Below are positions 45,579 to 58,943 of a stretch of 64,000 nucleotides of DNA, in pieces. The notes beneath the pieces are model-generated. The model saw only the letters and a program-made list of their open reading frames with translations. It was not told the origin of the DNA and did not search any database. Within the stretch, counting starts at the first letter, position 1. Each line of letters opens with the position of its first letter. Location of the stretch: contig WAID01000003.1 of NCBI GenBank assembly GCA_016584495.1, forward strand, positions 248,001 through 312,000. The letters run 5' to 3'. The DNA is from Celoporthe dispersa (lineage: Eukaryota; Ascomycota; Sordariomycetes; Diaporthales; Cryphonectriaceae). The translations under genes were made by a program, and so were the position numbers.

Positions 45579-45630
45579 GAGTCAAGCCAAGTCAGGTCGA
45601 GTCAACTCAAGTCAGGTCAAGGTCAAGTCC
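45579..45630. repeat. Degenerate AGTCAAG/GTCAGG tandem array
   Basis: About seven copies of a 5-10 bp unit built on GTCAA/GTCAGG. It lies 70 bp downstream of the TCTCGT array. Confidence 0.6.
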
Positions 45631-45703
45631 AGACTGCCCAGTGCCTCGGGGCAGACCTGATCTGTCATCACTGGTACCCGGCTGCATGCACACAGCCTGC
45701 CTG

Positions 45704-45719
45704 CCTGCCTGCCTGCATC
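45704..45719. repeat. (CCTG)n tetranucleotide repeat
   Basis: Four CCTG units. Similar CCTG arrays occur at 33.6 kb and 54.5 kb. Confidence 0.7.
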
Positions 45720-47322
45720 ATCCTCGTTATTTTTTTCTCCCCCCCCCTTAACACATATATCCTTTCTCTATCTCTCCCTCCCTCCCTCTCTCTCTCTCCA
45801 CCCCCTTCCTCCTGCTCCTGCTCCCCCTCGCCATCCTCCCTTTGGCCACCGTCGATATTTCGGGCGGACTCGCAGCCCAACCCACCCCCTCCTCTCTCTC
45901 CATATAAAATTAAACAAAAAAAAAAAAAGAGGTGCGTTCCTCCTGTCTGCTGACATCGTGTTCTTGATTGCCAATGCTCCTTTCGCGGCCCGGGCTAGAG
46001 AGCTGGATCACATCGCCAGCGCACCACCTGCATGTCTCTTCACCCGTCCACTGCCAGTTCGCGCCCCCATCCATCCTTCTCACCTTGCTAAGGCGGACCT
46101 GCCCAACCTGCTTGCCATCGTGATCGGGTGCAGTCCAATTAGATGCGACACCTACTCTCACCTCCCGCCTCCCCTTGCCCCCCTCCCCCTTCCCTCACCA
46201 GCGCCCTGATGTTCATTTCATGTCATACTGGCAGTGCAGACACGAGACGTATTATTTCCATGGCTGGAAGGCTGACATTCCTGCCGGGCGCGGTAGGTGG
46301 CGCTCCCGACTGTGGTGGTTGCAAACAGCAATAGCAACAACCACAACAAAGAGAGGGAAAAAAACAAGACGAAGAAGCCCGAGGTAGCGCGACTCTGAAA
46401 TCCGACAACAGGCTTGACGGGCCGAGAGGCTGAGACTCCAAAGACAAGCAGCACATACCAAAAGGGTCCTCCCGGTCTGCCGTGCTGGACTTTCTTTTTG
46501 CGTTCTCAGGGCCGAGATCACCCTGCCGGAGTGGCCCCCCCCTCCTTTCCTGGCTGGCCCCTCCTCCACCCAGACCCCCCTCCCCCACCCCAAAAGAGCA
46601 AGTACCAGAGTACCCGTTGGTGGTATCCGGTTGGGCTGGGACCAGAGCGATTCCGACCTAAGGACGGGCCAGAGTCACGCACCAAGCCAAAGGCGAAAAG
46701 CCAACGTGTAATCTACCTAAACCACGGCTGTCGGGCTGTCCCGTCCTTGTACTGGTTTGGTACTTAGTCTGGGCTGGGCTGCGTTGCATCTGGGCTGCAC
46801 TTGGCTTGGATTGGACTGGACAGGCATCGCACCGCACCGCACCGCGCACCGACACGGCTCGACTATTAAGACCCAAGGTCGTGCCCCACACCTCGACCAG
46901 GCACTCTCTTGCAAGCTGGACTTTAAGGATTTCTGCACCATCACCTCTCCCCGTCTATTCAACTTCAACATTTCATCCACCTTTACCTTCACCCACCCAC
47001 CTACCTCCTCTACCCAGACCTTCCCGTCACCAGGTCTGTCGTCGCACCACACCACCAACACCACCACCACCACTCACGTCTCCTCTCTCTCTCTCTGTAT
47101 TCGTCTTATATAGACCTACCTGCCTGGCCAAAAAAAAAAAAATCAACCGAGTGGTAACGACAACAGAGGGGACAAGCAAGCTGCCGCACTACTAGCCGTG
47201 TTCTCCTCTGCGGCTCTGACTTCCTTCCGGTCTTCTTGATTCTCTGGTAGAGACGATCAGCTCTCCTGAGAGAGTCAAGGGTCAGCACCAGGTGCGCAAG
47301 CAAAGCCACGACAAAGCTCAGC

Positions 47323-48594
47323 ATGTCGGGTTTGGGTGGCCAAAGGGGCGGTCCCCCACAGGAATCTGCCTATCCACCTCCTCCTGGTGAAGAAGACGAC
47401 CGCCCTCCTCGATCTCAGTATCAACAGCTTCCCCCGCCGGCAGGCATGACCCTCCCGCCTATCCAGGACAGTCTCCAGGCCTACGGCAGCCGCTACCCAG
47501 ACCCGAGGGCCCAGGGCAACTACGCATCATCCCCCACCGCCCCAAATGGTTACGGCCCTCCCGGCCCAAGCTACCAGCTGCCTCCTGTCCAGCCTCCCCA
47601 TGACCACAGGTACAGCGGCGACCAGCACAGGGCTTTCTACGATGCCCGTGGCGGGTCCTACCCACCTCCGCCGCCCCAACCGGATCAGTACAACTACACC
47701 TACCGGCCGTCCTCTGGCCCGCCTTATAATAATGGCAGCTATGGCCCCGAGTACGGCCGCGGGGTCGCCTCGGCAGCTGGGCAGGCTGCGCCCCGACAGA
47801 GGACCTCCATCGCTTGCAGCTACTGCCGGAGGCGCAAGGTCAGTATAGAGCCCCCCGCGTATGGCCAGCAGCTCGTGTGCTAACCCGCCTCCTGGGCTAC
47901 AGATCCCGCTGCAGCGGCTATGGCACCTCGGATGGGGTCTGCTCGAACTGCAGAAAGACCGGGAACAAATGCGTGTTCCAGCCTGTTAGCTCCTCATCGA
48001 CCACGGCTTTCGTTCCCGTGTCAGCCGTACCCGGCGGTGTGCCCCCAGGCACGCCCCTGTACGGCGCCTTCGGGCAGCCGCTGCCACAAGGCGCCGCTGC
48101 GGGAGGACCGCCTGGCCCTGGAGGAGCACCGCTCCCTCCACCCCCAGGCGGCGTGCAGCCCTATCCGCCGCAGCCTCAGCAGTCCGAGGGATACGGCGGT
48201 CACTCGCCCCGAGCGAGCTACTACCCCCGCCCCCTGACGACACCAACAGCCGACGACGTCTCCACGAGGAGGATCACACCTCGCGCCTGCCTCCACCCAA
48301 CCCGTACGGCGAACCTGATCCTCGCCGACGCTCGCCTGCTTCCCCGATCCAGGGCGGAACACCCCCACAAGGTCAGTACGACTACCCTACGAGCACGAGA
48401 TCCTATGACGGTCAGGGCGATCGAACTGGCACCCCCGCCACGACACTCCCACATCTCCCCAGCACGGTGGAAATGGTCTGATAAATCTGACCTCACTCAT
48501 GGATCAGCATCCACCGCCGCGCCCTCCACCCGGGGCTGATTCCAGCCACGACATAGACCAGACTATGCTCGGCCGGTTGAATCGGCGGAGTTAG
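47323..48594 (+). CDS. Proline-rich Zn2Cys6 transcription factor isolated in a gene desert
   Basis: Two exons, 47323-47838 and 47903-48594, about 402 aa. The first 160 residues are disordered and rich in Pro, Tyr, Gln and Gly. The zinc cluster follows: IACSYCRRRK at the end of exon 1, then RCSGYG, CSNC and GNKC in exon 2, with six Cys in binuclear spacing. A Pro/Gly-rich tail ends in LTSLMDQHPPPRPPP and a final HDIDQTMLGRLNRRS. There is no fungal TF middle domain, which is unusual for the class. Exon 2 needs three one-base corrections: one C too many at 47905-47907, one C short at 48224-48234 and one C short at 48457-48460. The last block then ends at TAG 48592-48594. The long CT-rich upstream region (from about 45.3 kb) may be a long 5' leader. 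Targets are unknown. Confidence 0.82.
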
Positions 48595-50419
48595 GGTCTG
48601 GGCCGGCCGGGCAGCGCAGTGACACGGTGGGGCGAAGCGCCCCTGCTACGGCGATCCCTCCGTTAAACCTCGAAAGCCACCTCGGGCTAAGTCAGCCTCT
48701 ACCATGGGACCATTGATCTGGTCACAACCATTTTGTCTTTGGCACTCGCATGGCAGCTTCATTTCTGCGACTACTCGGAGCCTTGCTAGCGCTCTCGACG
48801 ACACAACAGGTGGAATTTTCCTTGTTTTTTATGCGGTTTCCCATGCGCGATTACAGCATTTTCACGCGGGCTCGTCTGCGTGAGGCAGGGGGCGGAAATC
48901 AGAACAGAGGCATATCTTTTTATGACAACAATGCCAACTTTGTGGAGGAATTTGCTGTTGCTTTTTCTTTGCCCTGACAACTCAATTCTTCCCTGCAAGG
49001 ATGGACGAAACGCGTTGGATTTTCCTTGGCCCAAAAGATCACAGCATTTTGATACCCCCACTCACCGAGACAGCATTTTGCTGAACCGACGGTGAGGTGG
49101 ATCTGGGGCGCTCCTGAAGCCGTGGCGCCATCACGCATACACAGATGCACCTCTGCTCGCGCACTGTCAGGCATGGGAAGGCAAAAGCAAAATGTCTCAC
49201 GACGTGACACGTGGGAGTGGAAAATATCGACGTGCCGGTCACACCGCGCCCCCCACTGTGTGTCTTAACGATGGGTCGCTTCGACTGCAGATTTTCTTTT
49301 TTTTTTCCTTGCCTGTTTTCTTTTTTGGTCTCAGTGGCGGCCATTCCGCACAATAATTGGTCCTGAAAGTGTGTACCTGATGTTGTTTACCTCCCCCTTC
49401 CCCCACCTTCTCCTTGCATGGTTTTTTGGGTGCAGGGTGGATCGAGTGTACATGTGTGTGTACTTTGCAGCAGCCTCAATTTGAAATCTTGGGTTTGAGC
49501 CGGGCAAAAGAAGAGCGATGCCTCGCGGCAGACTGTTGCTTCACAGTTGTTTGTTTGTTTGCCTGCTTGTTTCTTACTTACGTTTGCTTGCTCTGGCTGG
49601 TCAATTTGTGTGCGTCACGCGTATGTCGCTTGTTCTCATTTTCGTCATTGCAACGGTGGTGGTGGTTGTGGGGTGTCAAGTGTTGGCAAAAAAAAAAATC
49701 TTTTTTCCTTTCTTTTTTTTTCTTCTTTTCTTCCCGTTCGCTTTCTCCGTACAAATCGGAGAGACCGGAACAGTCAAAACCACCACACATGGGAAGGGTC
49801 GCATGGCTCGCTTGGACCAATTCTGTTTATTCACGGCACAGAGTCGAGAGAAGAAAAAAAAATTTGTGCTTGACGCAGATAGATTGGATTGTGTACGACC
49901 CAAAAGAGTCCATGGCTGAATGGCTCCGAAGAAGGAGGGGAGGGGGGAAGGGAGGATGAGCGGTAGTGGCGGGGTAGTGTATGCATGTGCATGTGTGTGT
50001 GGGATCGGACCACACAGGCTGGGTTGCGTAGAGGTGCAGAGTCGGCCTCCGTGGGTTGGCACGGCTGGGCCTTGCGGAAAGCTGGTGGGGGTGGTAGTTG
50101 TCTAGTCACGACAAGCAATGCAAGATTCTGATGTCCTTTGTGTCACCGCAGTGCCGCCTCGCCTCACCCTGAGCAATCTATCTATAATACGCCCCCCTCG
50201 TCCACATGATGCATTGTCCGAGCGTCGAAGCCGGGGGGGAGGACCATTTGCCGAGCCTCAAAATCAATCGATGGGCCGGGGGAAAAGGGACAGCCTGTCT
50301 CGGCTTCATGCCGGTGGTGGAGAGGATGGGTGGGTGGCGCGTGGGCCAGTTCGGCCTGCTTCTCAGACTGGCAGCTCGGGTAGCTACAACTACTCTACTG
50401 TGTGGTGGTGGCATACATC

Positions 50420-50441
50420 TATCTGTACGTACGTACGTACG
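50420..50441. repeat. (ACGT)n tetranucleotide repeat
   Basis: Five tandem ACGT units, self-complementary. Confidence 0.8.
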
Positions 50442-50562
50442 TAATAGGCGTGCAGGACGGACACCACCCACCACCCCTGGACAATGTATTGATGATGGAC
50501 CGCTTACGAGGGCTGTGTTGTTTTGGTTTGCCATCCCGATGTGTGGTTGCATATCAATTACT

Positions 50563-50622
50563 CACACACACACACACACTCTCTCTCTCTCTCTCTCTCC
50601 CTTTCCCTCTCTCACACACACA
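50563..50622. repeat. (CA)n(CT)n(CA)n compound microsatellite
   Basis: Short CA arrays flank a CT array of about ten units with a CCCTTTCCC interruption. Confidence 0.85.
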
Positions 50623-53600
50623 CGGTGGCCGAAGAATCCGGGCTTCTGGCTGCTGGCTGCAGGGAGCATCTGCACAGCGATGAAAACGGAAGTCTTTTCA
50701 GCCTGTGTCTCCAATCCGAGGGCGTGCACGAATCTGGGCGGCCTGGCCTGACGTCTCGCTGCGTGGCGCCCTTCCCTGCCAACTAGTGTCAAGCGACAGG
50801 ACAAGCTCGGAGGCGGTGGAGTGACATCGTCGGCGGGAGGTCGCATATTGCTGGTGAACCCGACTGCAGGACGGCCTGGCGGAATATATCCGTTGGTGCC
50901 CCGGCCATTTTGTTTTTCCTTTCTTTCTTGGCCACTGGCACGACCTTCCTGGGCCCCGCATGTGATTTTCGGCCTTTTGCTTCTCGTCTCTTTCATGGTT
51001 GGGTATCACCGCATGTGCCGCCGCCCCATGATCGTGCCTATACGGGGATTATTGTGTGACTGGCGGCCGAGGGCAACAGAGCCGGCGAGGAAGGCCCTTG
51101 GAGGGAAGGTAGCTCCGCTCCGCTCCCTCCCTCCCTCTCTCTCTCCTCTGCCAGGGTCTCTCATCGAATCGCAGCGACTTGCCTCTTGACCGCCTTGCTC
51201 CCAATCCTCTGCGGGGCTGTGTCGGCATGGCGTCGTTTCTCAACCTGTCGTCTCCAAGTCACATGAGATCTCGGAACGGGACGACGCGGAGTAGGTGACA
51301 TCCTCTGCGGTGTCTTTTTCGGCTTTTGGCAGCCTTGTTGTGGAGGCTGGTCTGACTCACGTGCCTATGGGCTCTGGACACGTCCTTGTTCGAGACTTGG
51401 CCGTGATTCCGGGGAGGGTCTCGGGGGCGAAGGATTTAGAGAGGGGTGGGAGGGTGGGAGGGTTTGCTGAGGGCTCAGGAGAGCTCGCGTTCGGTGTCGC
51501 TCCCTGCTGACCACCGCCTGCAGGTTGGTAATAGTAGTAACACATAAAAGCAATAGGCGGGTTCTCGCGTCGGATCCTGGTGCCCGTTATCATGGAGTAA
51601 AGCTTGGTGCTGCTGCTGCACTGCTGCGCTGCCTGCATAATTGCTTTTGCCCTCCCGGGAGGACCGATGTGCCTGACAAAACCTGCTTGGGTTCGCTGCC
51701 GAGTGTGACTGCGACCCTGCGAGGGGGATTTGAGGCCCTGAGCTCCGACGTCGTAGCGGTATGGAGACGCTCAGCAAGCCACGCAGCAGTCCCATCATCA
51801 ACGCGCCCGCTCACTGGTCTACCTGCGACAACACACGTATTATGGTTTTTCCCCTTCCTTCTTTCTCTTCTTTCCTTTTTCCTTTTTTCTCTTCTCTTCC
51901 CGATCTAGAACGACCACGCCCTCTCGATGAAGGGGGGGATGGGTGGATGGGTGGGTGGACGGTGGAGCTTGCGTGGCAAACAAGGACCTCTCCCGGCCCT
52001 GTCAGGTTGGTCGGCTGGTGGGTTTGGTGGATTGGTTGGCTTGGGTTGGCTTGGAGAGCCTGCATGGAGAGGGCGCCACTGATCCAGCCCTTCTGCAGAC
52101 GATCTCGAGATCGAACTCTTGAGCCGCCACGACGGCGGCCGTGATCTTCCCCTGGTCGTGGTCAAGAAACAAATCTCGGTGGCGGGGTGGTCCACACGCA
52201 GGCTTCAGGCATCAGTAGGAATGTAGGAGGTAGAGGAGGTGGTGATTGATGTCTCGCCCTGGCAGACAGGCAAGAGTCTTGTGGGCACACACCTTTTCGG
52301 CCATGCTGACGGCCTGATCGCTTAATTCTTCTGCGACGCAGCAGAGAACGCCACGGGGGTCGATGCGAGGCCCAAGGTGCTCTCCTGTTGGGGTCGCACG
52401 TGCATGGCGGCTAGGAAATGTCGAGGGCGCATGTGAGACGGTGGCTGGACAGTATCCTGGCAGTCCGGATGTGACCCTCTGCAGCCGAAGAAGCAAATTT
52501 CAGATAGGGGACATGGTTGGTGATGGGGGCCCATGACGAGGCAAAAGCAAGAAGAAATGAAGAGGTGTCACACTGCATGCGCCGTCACCAGCTGAGGTGC
52601 GTGTGTTTTGGGGGAAGCTCCTCCCTTGTCTTGGGCCCTGCTCCCGCCCGCACCACTGCAGGCCTTGTGCGTACATCTCAAGTACAGTGAGTACAGCGCT
52701 GTAGACAGGCCCTACTGTCGTCACTACGTACGCACTAGAAGGAGCAGGTCAGTACCTTATCTGAGGCGACCTACCATAGCACGCGCCGCCTCCTTCGTAC
52801 CACCATGTCTTCACCACCATGACCACCACTAAGCATTGTCCACGGCATCGGCATCATCATCACGGATGGACACCTACCTGCATCATGCGGTGTGCCGACC
52901 AGCTCCACGGCCGCCCCTACGACAACCATGACGACCCTTACCCCCCCCCCCTCTCCCGGTTCAGGCGGCTCGAGTTGCCTCCAGAGACAAAACCACCGCA
53001 GCCCGCCAGCGGAGCAGAGCAGACGCATCACCACTGCATGATGATCGTGCAATGCCTTCATCTCGGCTGCCGAGTCTGCACCACGAACGACAACTGGCCA
53101 TCACAAGGCATGGTCCCCACTATACCGAGACTGGATGGCAAACACACTCGCCAGGCGCCGCAGGACGCGACAATCCTTCAAGCCCCGCCATCGACCTTCG
53201 CAACAGCCGACCAGTCAACAAGCAAGTGGCGCCCAATCAAGCCCCCTCGCTCTAGCCCGCTCGTCTCCATGCTGCTGCAGGCAAGATAACCCTCGAGAGC
53301 CGCCGCAATGCTACGCTCGACGAGAAAGAAAAGAAAGAAAGGAAAAACCCCCAAAGAGTTCCGCATTCGAGCCCCCCGATGATCACCATCCACAAGTCCC
53401 CAGCCGCCGACCCCCGCCAGTAATTGCACTGAGTGCTTGCTTGACCGCCTGCTGTGGCATCGACATCCACAGGATCAGCACCATCCACATACATGCATCA
53501 TCAATATGGCGCGTCAGGCTATTGCGGTAGTAGTACACACACACAGGCGAGATACCCCTCTTCGTCGGTACCCCTGCCCGTCAATACACAGTACGACCGT

Positions 53601-54223
53601 ATCCTGTACTCAGTACTATGCCTAGCACTAGCTTTCCGTCTAGGCCCTGTCTTGTCACTGAACCACCCCCTTCCCAGCCCAGCAAGTGCTCGAGAAGCAC
53701 TGCATACTGACGCACAAGCCAGAGGCGATAACGTCCCGCCCCCCGGCCCGCCATATTGCACACTGATGTTAGCAGGGTGCCCTTTGTTGGGCCCTTTTGT
53801 CGTCAGGACCTCGGGGAACATATTTGCCTGACGAGTGGGCTGGGATCACCCGTGTGAAGATCCCAGCTGGGGGATGATGGGGACCGAGTCCAGGGTCTGA
53901 CGAGAGAGAACCTCGTCTCGGTGACAGCCCCGGGGTCAACATGCTGCTCAGCATGTCGTAGCTTGTTGTCCGGGCTGCGAGGTCCCTCCCACGCACAGCC
54001 GTGGTCGTGAAGAGGCGCTGGGAAGAAGATGGAGAGAGTGTGTCGCAATATCCAGGGCATGCTCAAGACCCTCCTCCCTGCGAGCGCTACTTGCATGGAG
54101 GAGGGTTTTGGATCTATTGGCTGGGAAGTGCTCCGGTAGGACACAAAATCGAACCACCACCGCCGTCGGGCAGGCTCAGTCCTTACAGACCTGGATCGCT
54201 ACATGCCAAGCATGTTGTTGGTA

Positions 54224-54251
54224 CACAGCTTCTCTCTCTCTCTCTCTCTCT
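54224..54251. repeat. (CT)n microsatellite
   Basis: About twelve CT units after a TT. Confidence 0.8.
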
Positions 54252-57069
54252 GCCTCTCTTTTCTGACTCGGCAGGGCGGGTGCTTGTCTCTGTGTGTAGA
54301 CTGCAGAGGCGCGTTGCTGCTGACGCCACCAGCCACCTCGCTACCTCCCAAGACCCCCGGTGTGTCTGAGGCAAAAGCAATCATGTCACCGCCTCGTCAG
54401 ATTATTGGTATTTCTGAAACCAGCTTGCAGCAACACGGCCTGTTTATGTTTGTTTGTCACCTGCATACTCACTAATGCAAGAGACAGAGACAGACACTTT
54501 CTGATTGACTCCAACACGAGTGCGAGTGTGGGCTAACCCGCAAGGTTTGCTTGCTTGCTTGCCTGCCTGTTGCTCGTGGTGGCCCTGTTCTCCCAATCCC
54601 GACACGTATCCCGGATCAAATCATGCTCAGGTCCAAGATTTCTCCCTCGTAAACCATTCAGCCCTGTCTCAGCCTCAATGAGGGCCTCTCCACGACGCGA
54701 CTCGCTTGAGCCGTTTAGAAGCGACATGTCCGTAGGTGATTCACCCGCGAATCTAACCCATAGCAGATAATTATTACTAGAGGGGCTTAGCTAACAGGAA
54801 CGGGCCTCACCTCAGATACTCCTCAGGACCTTCTCTCTGACAGGGTCACAGGATCCTCGACAGCCACCACTCACCAGCTGATGACCGCTGTGGGAAGATA
54901 TTCTTGGGTGCATTCCCCAGCCAGAGAAGCCATGCAGATCAGTGTACTGTCTGCTTGATCGTAAACGCAAGCTAACCAAGACCAGGGAACAGTCCGCCGG
55001 ACTTTTGCCTGGACATGATGGTGGTGGTGGATATGTGGCCGTGGCCGCTTGACTTGTCGCAAATCCAACCTGCAGACGAGCCAGTGGTTGTCTGGTCCAT
55101 TTCAACAAACACCTCGCCCACAGCCTCGGAATCACCGGTCTGTGGTGGTGCCAAGAAAGTTGTGCACAAGATATTGTCGTCCCTCTTGCTGGGTAAGCAA
55201 CCTGCACGCGACGGATTGATCTGATCCCCAGACACTGGTAAGGGCTCTCATACCATCGCATGCCCGACGTTGTGCTCGCCTTCATAATTCCTCTCGGCCG
55301 CAGGGCCTGTGAACAGCTGACAGAAGAAAACAGGGGTGTGACAGCCTGGCCCGCACAATCTGGATCTGCACTTGCTTCAGCAAAGAGCCTTCACAGCTTG
55401 AAATGAAGCCCTGGGTGTTTTTTCCACCGCGAAACTGGGGGCCTGGGCAGATGCAACGATCACCTCCTTTACCCCTGAATAGCACTCATTCAGTGCAGTA
55501 GCCTAGGCCGGGAGATCGGCACCAGGTTCTTTTTTTTCTTTTCTTTTTTGGTGAGGCCAAGACGGACGGCAACGAGGTTTGTCGTGCTCCGTTGGTGTTC
55601 TGCATAGGCTGTCAGTGTCTTTGCAAGGAACAACATCTCGCCGCCGAGGCTAAAAGAGGGCTCAAACACCTTCCTGGCAGAGACAATTGCACCAAGCCGA
55701 CAAGGAAGTCTCGTAGTACGAGAGAAAGAGAAAGAAGAGACGAAGAGAAAAAAAGGAAAAAAACAAAACAAGTTCTCGACTACTCGCTCGTCTAGGGCGA
55801 GGACGAGGTGACGGTGGAGACGTGGTGCGTGCCCCATACGAGCTGTCTATACCGCCTATTTGCTTTTCTGTGTGCAAGGACACCTTTTGAAGTCTCGGTA
55901 GGGCTTTTCCTGAGCATGGACACCACACAAAATAATTGGGTCGGCTGGTCATGGGGTAAAAGTAACCCTCTCCAGGTCCCTGGTGCATCTTCTGCTGGGC
56001 GCTCAGGCGATCATGGCATGTTGATCTCCATCTGGACAGACCGGATGCTACCAAGGCAGGCTTGCTTATTGCACACAGGGCCGGGCACTTGAGCTTTTGC
56101 GGGACGAATGCGCCTCCAAACTAGGCCTGGTTCAGATTATATACCGTTACATGGTCTCGAGGCTCCTGCTCAATCTGCGGAGCCTGTCGGTCGTCACAGA
56201 TTAGTAGACCTGTGGTACCCTCTTCCTGCAGATCCCTTATACCACTACGGACATACTTGTGATAGTTTGATGGGGTTTGAATGCACACAGTCTTGATTTT
56301 CTTGTCGTCTGATGGGTGCCTTGGGGACGTCACGGGATATCCTCACGGCGTAGAACATGTGGACGCGAGATGCCCGGAAACCCACCGTCGAACAGGTCCA
56401 CAGAGGAACGCTCGCTTCTTGAGAAGCCCTGGCCCTGGTTTATACCGACTCTCTACCAAGTCTTATCCTCCCCCTCCCCCCCCTACTGTTGCCCTGGTCG
56501 CATGGATATTCTGTACAGCGCCTGCGTCTTCGAGATGTCACTCACACCAGACTGGTCGGCGACAGCCCCTGCTGGATCATCATGGCCTGGAGAAAATCCC
56601 ATGAGATATAACTCATGACCCTCTCCGAAGCCTGGGAGGTGGGTGAGGCGAACACGATTTTGGCACCCAGGAGAATTGACAGAGAGATGTGCCGAAAGAA
56701 GCAAAAAAAGAAAGAAAAAATAAAAGATGCGCGGCATGTATACGGCACCAAACATGAATAGTTAGAAAGCAAAGAAAAAGAGAGAAAGAAAAAAAAGAGT
56801 CCCACATACACTACAGACAGGGATGGTGCCGGATCTAACCTTTTCTCCTGCAGGCTGAAGGGCCCGTCCCGCTCTGGGGTGCGGGCGTGCATGGCGACAA
56901 GGGGCGCTGAGAATCGCAGGAGAACCAACAGGGTCGTGGGTCTCGGGCTGCCCGTCTCGCGTGTCGCAGGAAGGTGATCCACGTCTTCCCTCTGGCGGGT
57001 GCTACCACGTGAGCTAGCTGGAAATTACATGGAAGGGCCTTCGTCTTACGATGGATCCCATTATGGCTC

Positions 57070-57102
<33 letters not shown>

Positions 57103-57108
57103 TGTGAG
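57070..57108. repeat. Poly-T followed by (GT)n
   Basis: About twenty T then nine GT units, followed by GAGAGGTGTGTGTG. Confidence 0.85.
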
Positions 57109-57479
57109 AGGTGTGTGTGAGGTATGTCTTCTTCTTTTCTCCTTCAACAGGGTCACATATAAATGGGTCGACAAGGCAAGGTAATGAGTGCGCCCTTGCA
57201 ATATGACGGAATCATCGCAATCCTTTTCACCTCCAGGCTGACCAGACAAAGACAAGACGGGCCCGACAGACAGGCTGGCTGGGTGCCACTGTGCCGACCA
57301 CCAAGTGACCATGTGGGTAGGTGGTATTGGTTTGTTGTGGTGCTGGTGGGCCCCCTTCCCAAAAAAAACCTGCGTGGGAACCTTTTGGAAGGTGGTGCTT
57401 CAACCGATCTGCACTTGGGACCTGCTGTGCCTCCCGCAGTGGGTGACGAACCAGATTGTCGCCATGTTCGTGTGGGTAA

Positions 57480-57553
57480 ATCTCTCTCTCTCTCTCTCTC
57501 GCACATACACCACGGACATTGTCAAAGAAAGAAGGAGAGAGAGAGAGAGAGAG
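57480..57553. repeat. (TC)n and (GA)n arrays forming an inverted pair
   Basis: About ten TC units at 57480-57500 and about ten GA units at 57534-57553, 34 bp apart. The arrays are complementary and could fold into a hairpin in RNA or single-stranded DNA. Confidence 0.75.
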
Positions 57554-58923
57554 AAGAGCATCGGAGCCAAAAAAGAGTCACGTCTTTCTCTCTGGCTTCC
57601 CGTCGCCCCGGCCCGAGATCTGAGTCCTTGGGACCCATTTGTGGACCGCCGATTGACGGCATGACGACTGGGATTTTCTGCTGGGTTTTGACAGCGGTTG
57701 AGTAAGGTTGAGAGCCCCATGCCTGGGTAAAAAGAGAAGAAAAAAAAGAAGAAAAAAAAAGAGAAAAAAAGAGACGGGAGGAGAAGTGGGAGGGGGGGTG
57801 TGGGCGTGTGGTGTGTTGGTGCGCCGATGTAGCTGTCGGTGCGTTCTGGTCCGCACAGTGCGCGAGGTACCTCGTCAAGGTTCCATTACTTGCTCGCCAT
57901 GTACTGATGAGAAAGAGGGGCTGTACTATGGTACCGAAGCGAAGGGTCATCCTGGTGACCTTTTCCAACTGGAGCTGTCCGTCGCATTATGCTACGCCGT
58001 CCCCCCCCCGTCTTTTTTTTTTTTGTTCTTTTTTTCTCTCTCCCTGGCAGCTCTTCTGTTACCCATGTAAGAGGCGGTCACAAGTAGACAATGGTAAGCC
58101 AATAGCTTTTCCAAACCTCTCTGCGGATGATGCTTGCTCCTCCCCCCCCCTCCTCTCTCCCCTAATCATTTAAATTAATTTTCTTTCCCAACATTTAGTC
58201 AAAGTCTAGGGTATCTTTTACTCTTGTACTGCATGGGACTAAAGTTCAGCAAAAAAGGGTGTGGTCAGACGGGGACAATCCTGATCCGTCCGCGGGGCGG
58301 GCGGATCTTACTGCAGCCGCCTTATTGCAGCCGCCCCCCAGGGTCTCTCGCGTGTGCAACCTGCGGCGTGAGGAGGTTTGGGGAAAGGTGGAGGAGGGGC
58401 CATGCAGTCTACATTAGAAAATTCGAGATGGGCGATACGGTTCGAGAAGGTACTCTGGGTGGCTGACGTGATAATTGGAGCGGTCAGCGACCGGGACGAG
58501 AGCGGACTGAGGAAACAAGACACGGTCGTATCAGTAGAGACGCATTCGCGGGTGCTTAGCTGGGCAGGCGTGGCCGTCACGAGGATCATTTGTCAGGTGA
58601 CATCAGATGCTCATTCACCCCTCCCACCCTGTGATACGAGCAGGGCAGACGACTCTCGCCGATGTTTTCGGGATAATTCGAGGGGCGCTGCCCTGGGCGG
58701 GCTCTTGTGAGATGCATGGCTGCTGAAGTGAGCAGTCACGCCGGCTCGGGGGCAGTGGACCAAGCCGGGGTAGCTCGACTGGTCGGCTCCATGCTGCCCT
58801 CCTGCGCTCGACAAGGCTGTCTCGGATAAGATGGTGTCGATCCGAGAGCGGAAAAGAGGATAGAGTAATCGACATTGCTTCCTAATAATAATTTCCGGGA
58901 TATGTTTATTATGTACAGAAGAT

Positions 58924-58943
58924 GAGAGAGAGAGAGAGAGAGA
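58924..58943. repeat. (GA)n microsatellite
   Basis: About ten GA units, followed 7 bp later by a G-run. Confidence 0.8.

Larger units (their letters stand above)
31558..47322. other. Large gene desert (about 15.8 kb)
   Basis: No conserved protein block or spliced gene could be recognised on either strand. Open frames of up to about 230 codons exist (for example minus 43911-44594), but both strands are open, which is expected in GC-rich DNA, and none has family motifs. The DNA is GC-rich with many short microsatellites and C/T or A/G tracts. It does not look like RIP-degraded AT-rich transposon sequence. It may hold regulatory DNA and long 5' leader sequence for the regulator at 47.3 kb. Confidence 0.6.

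Noticed and set aside
45330..45953. 207-codon open frame upstream of the isolated regulator
   Set aside because: Composition follows C/T-rich repeats. It translates to low-complexity Ser/Pro with no conserved block; more likely leader or promoter DNA.
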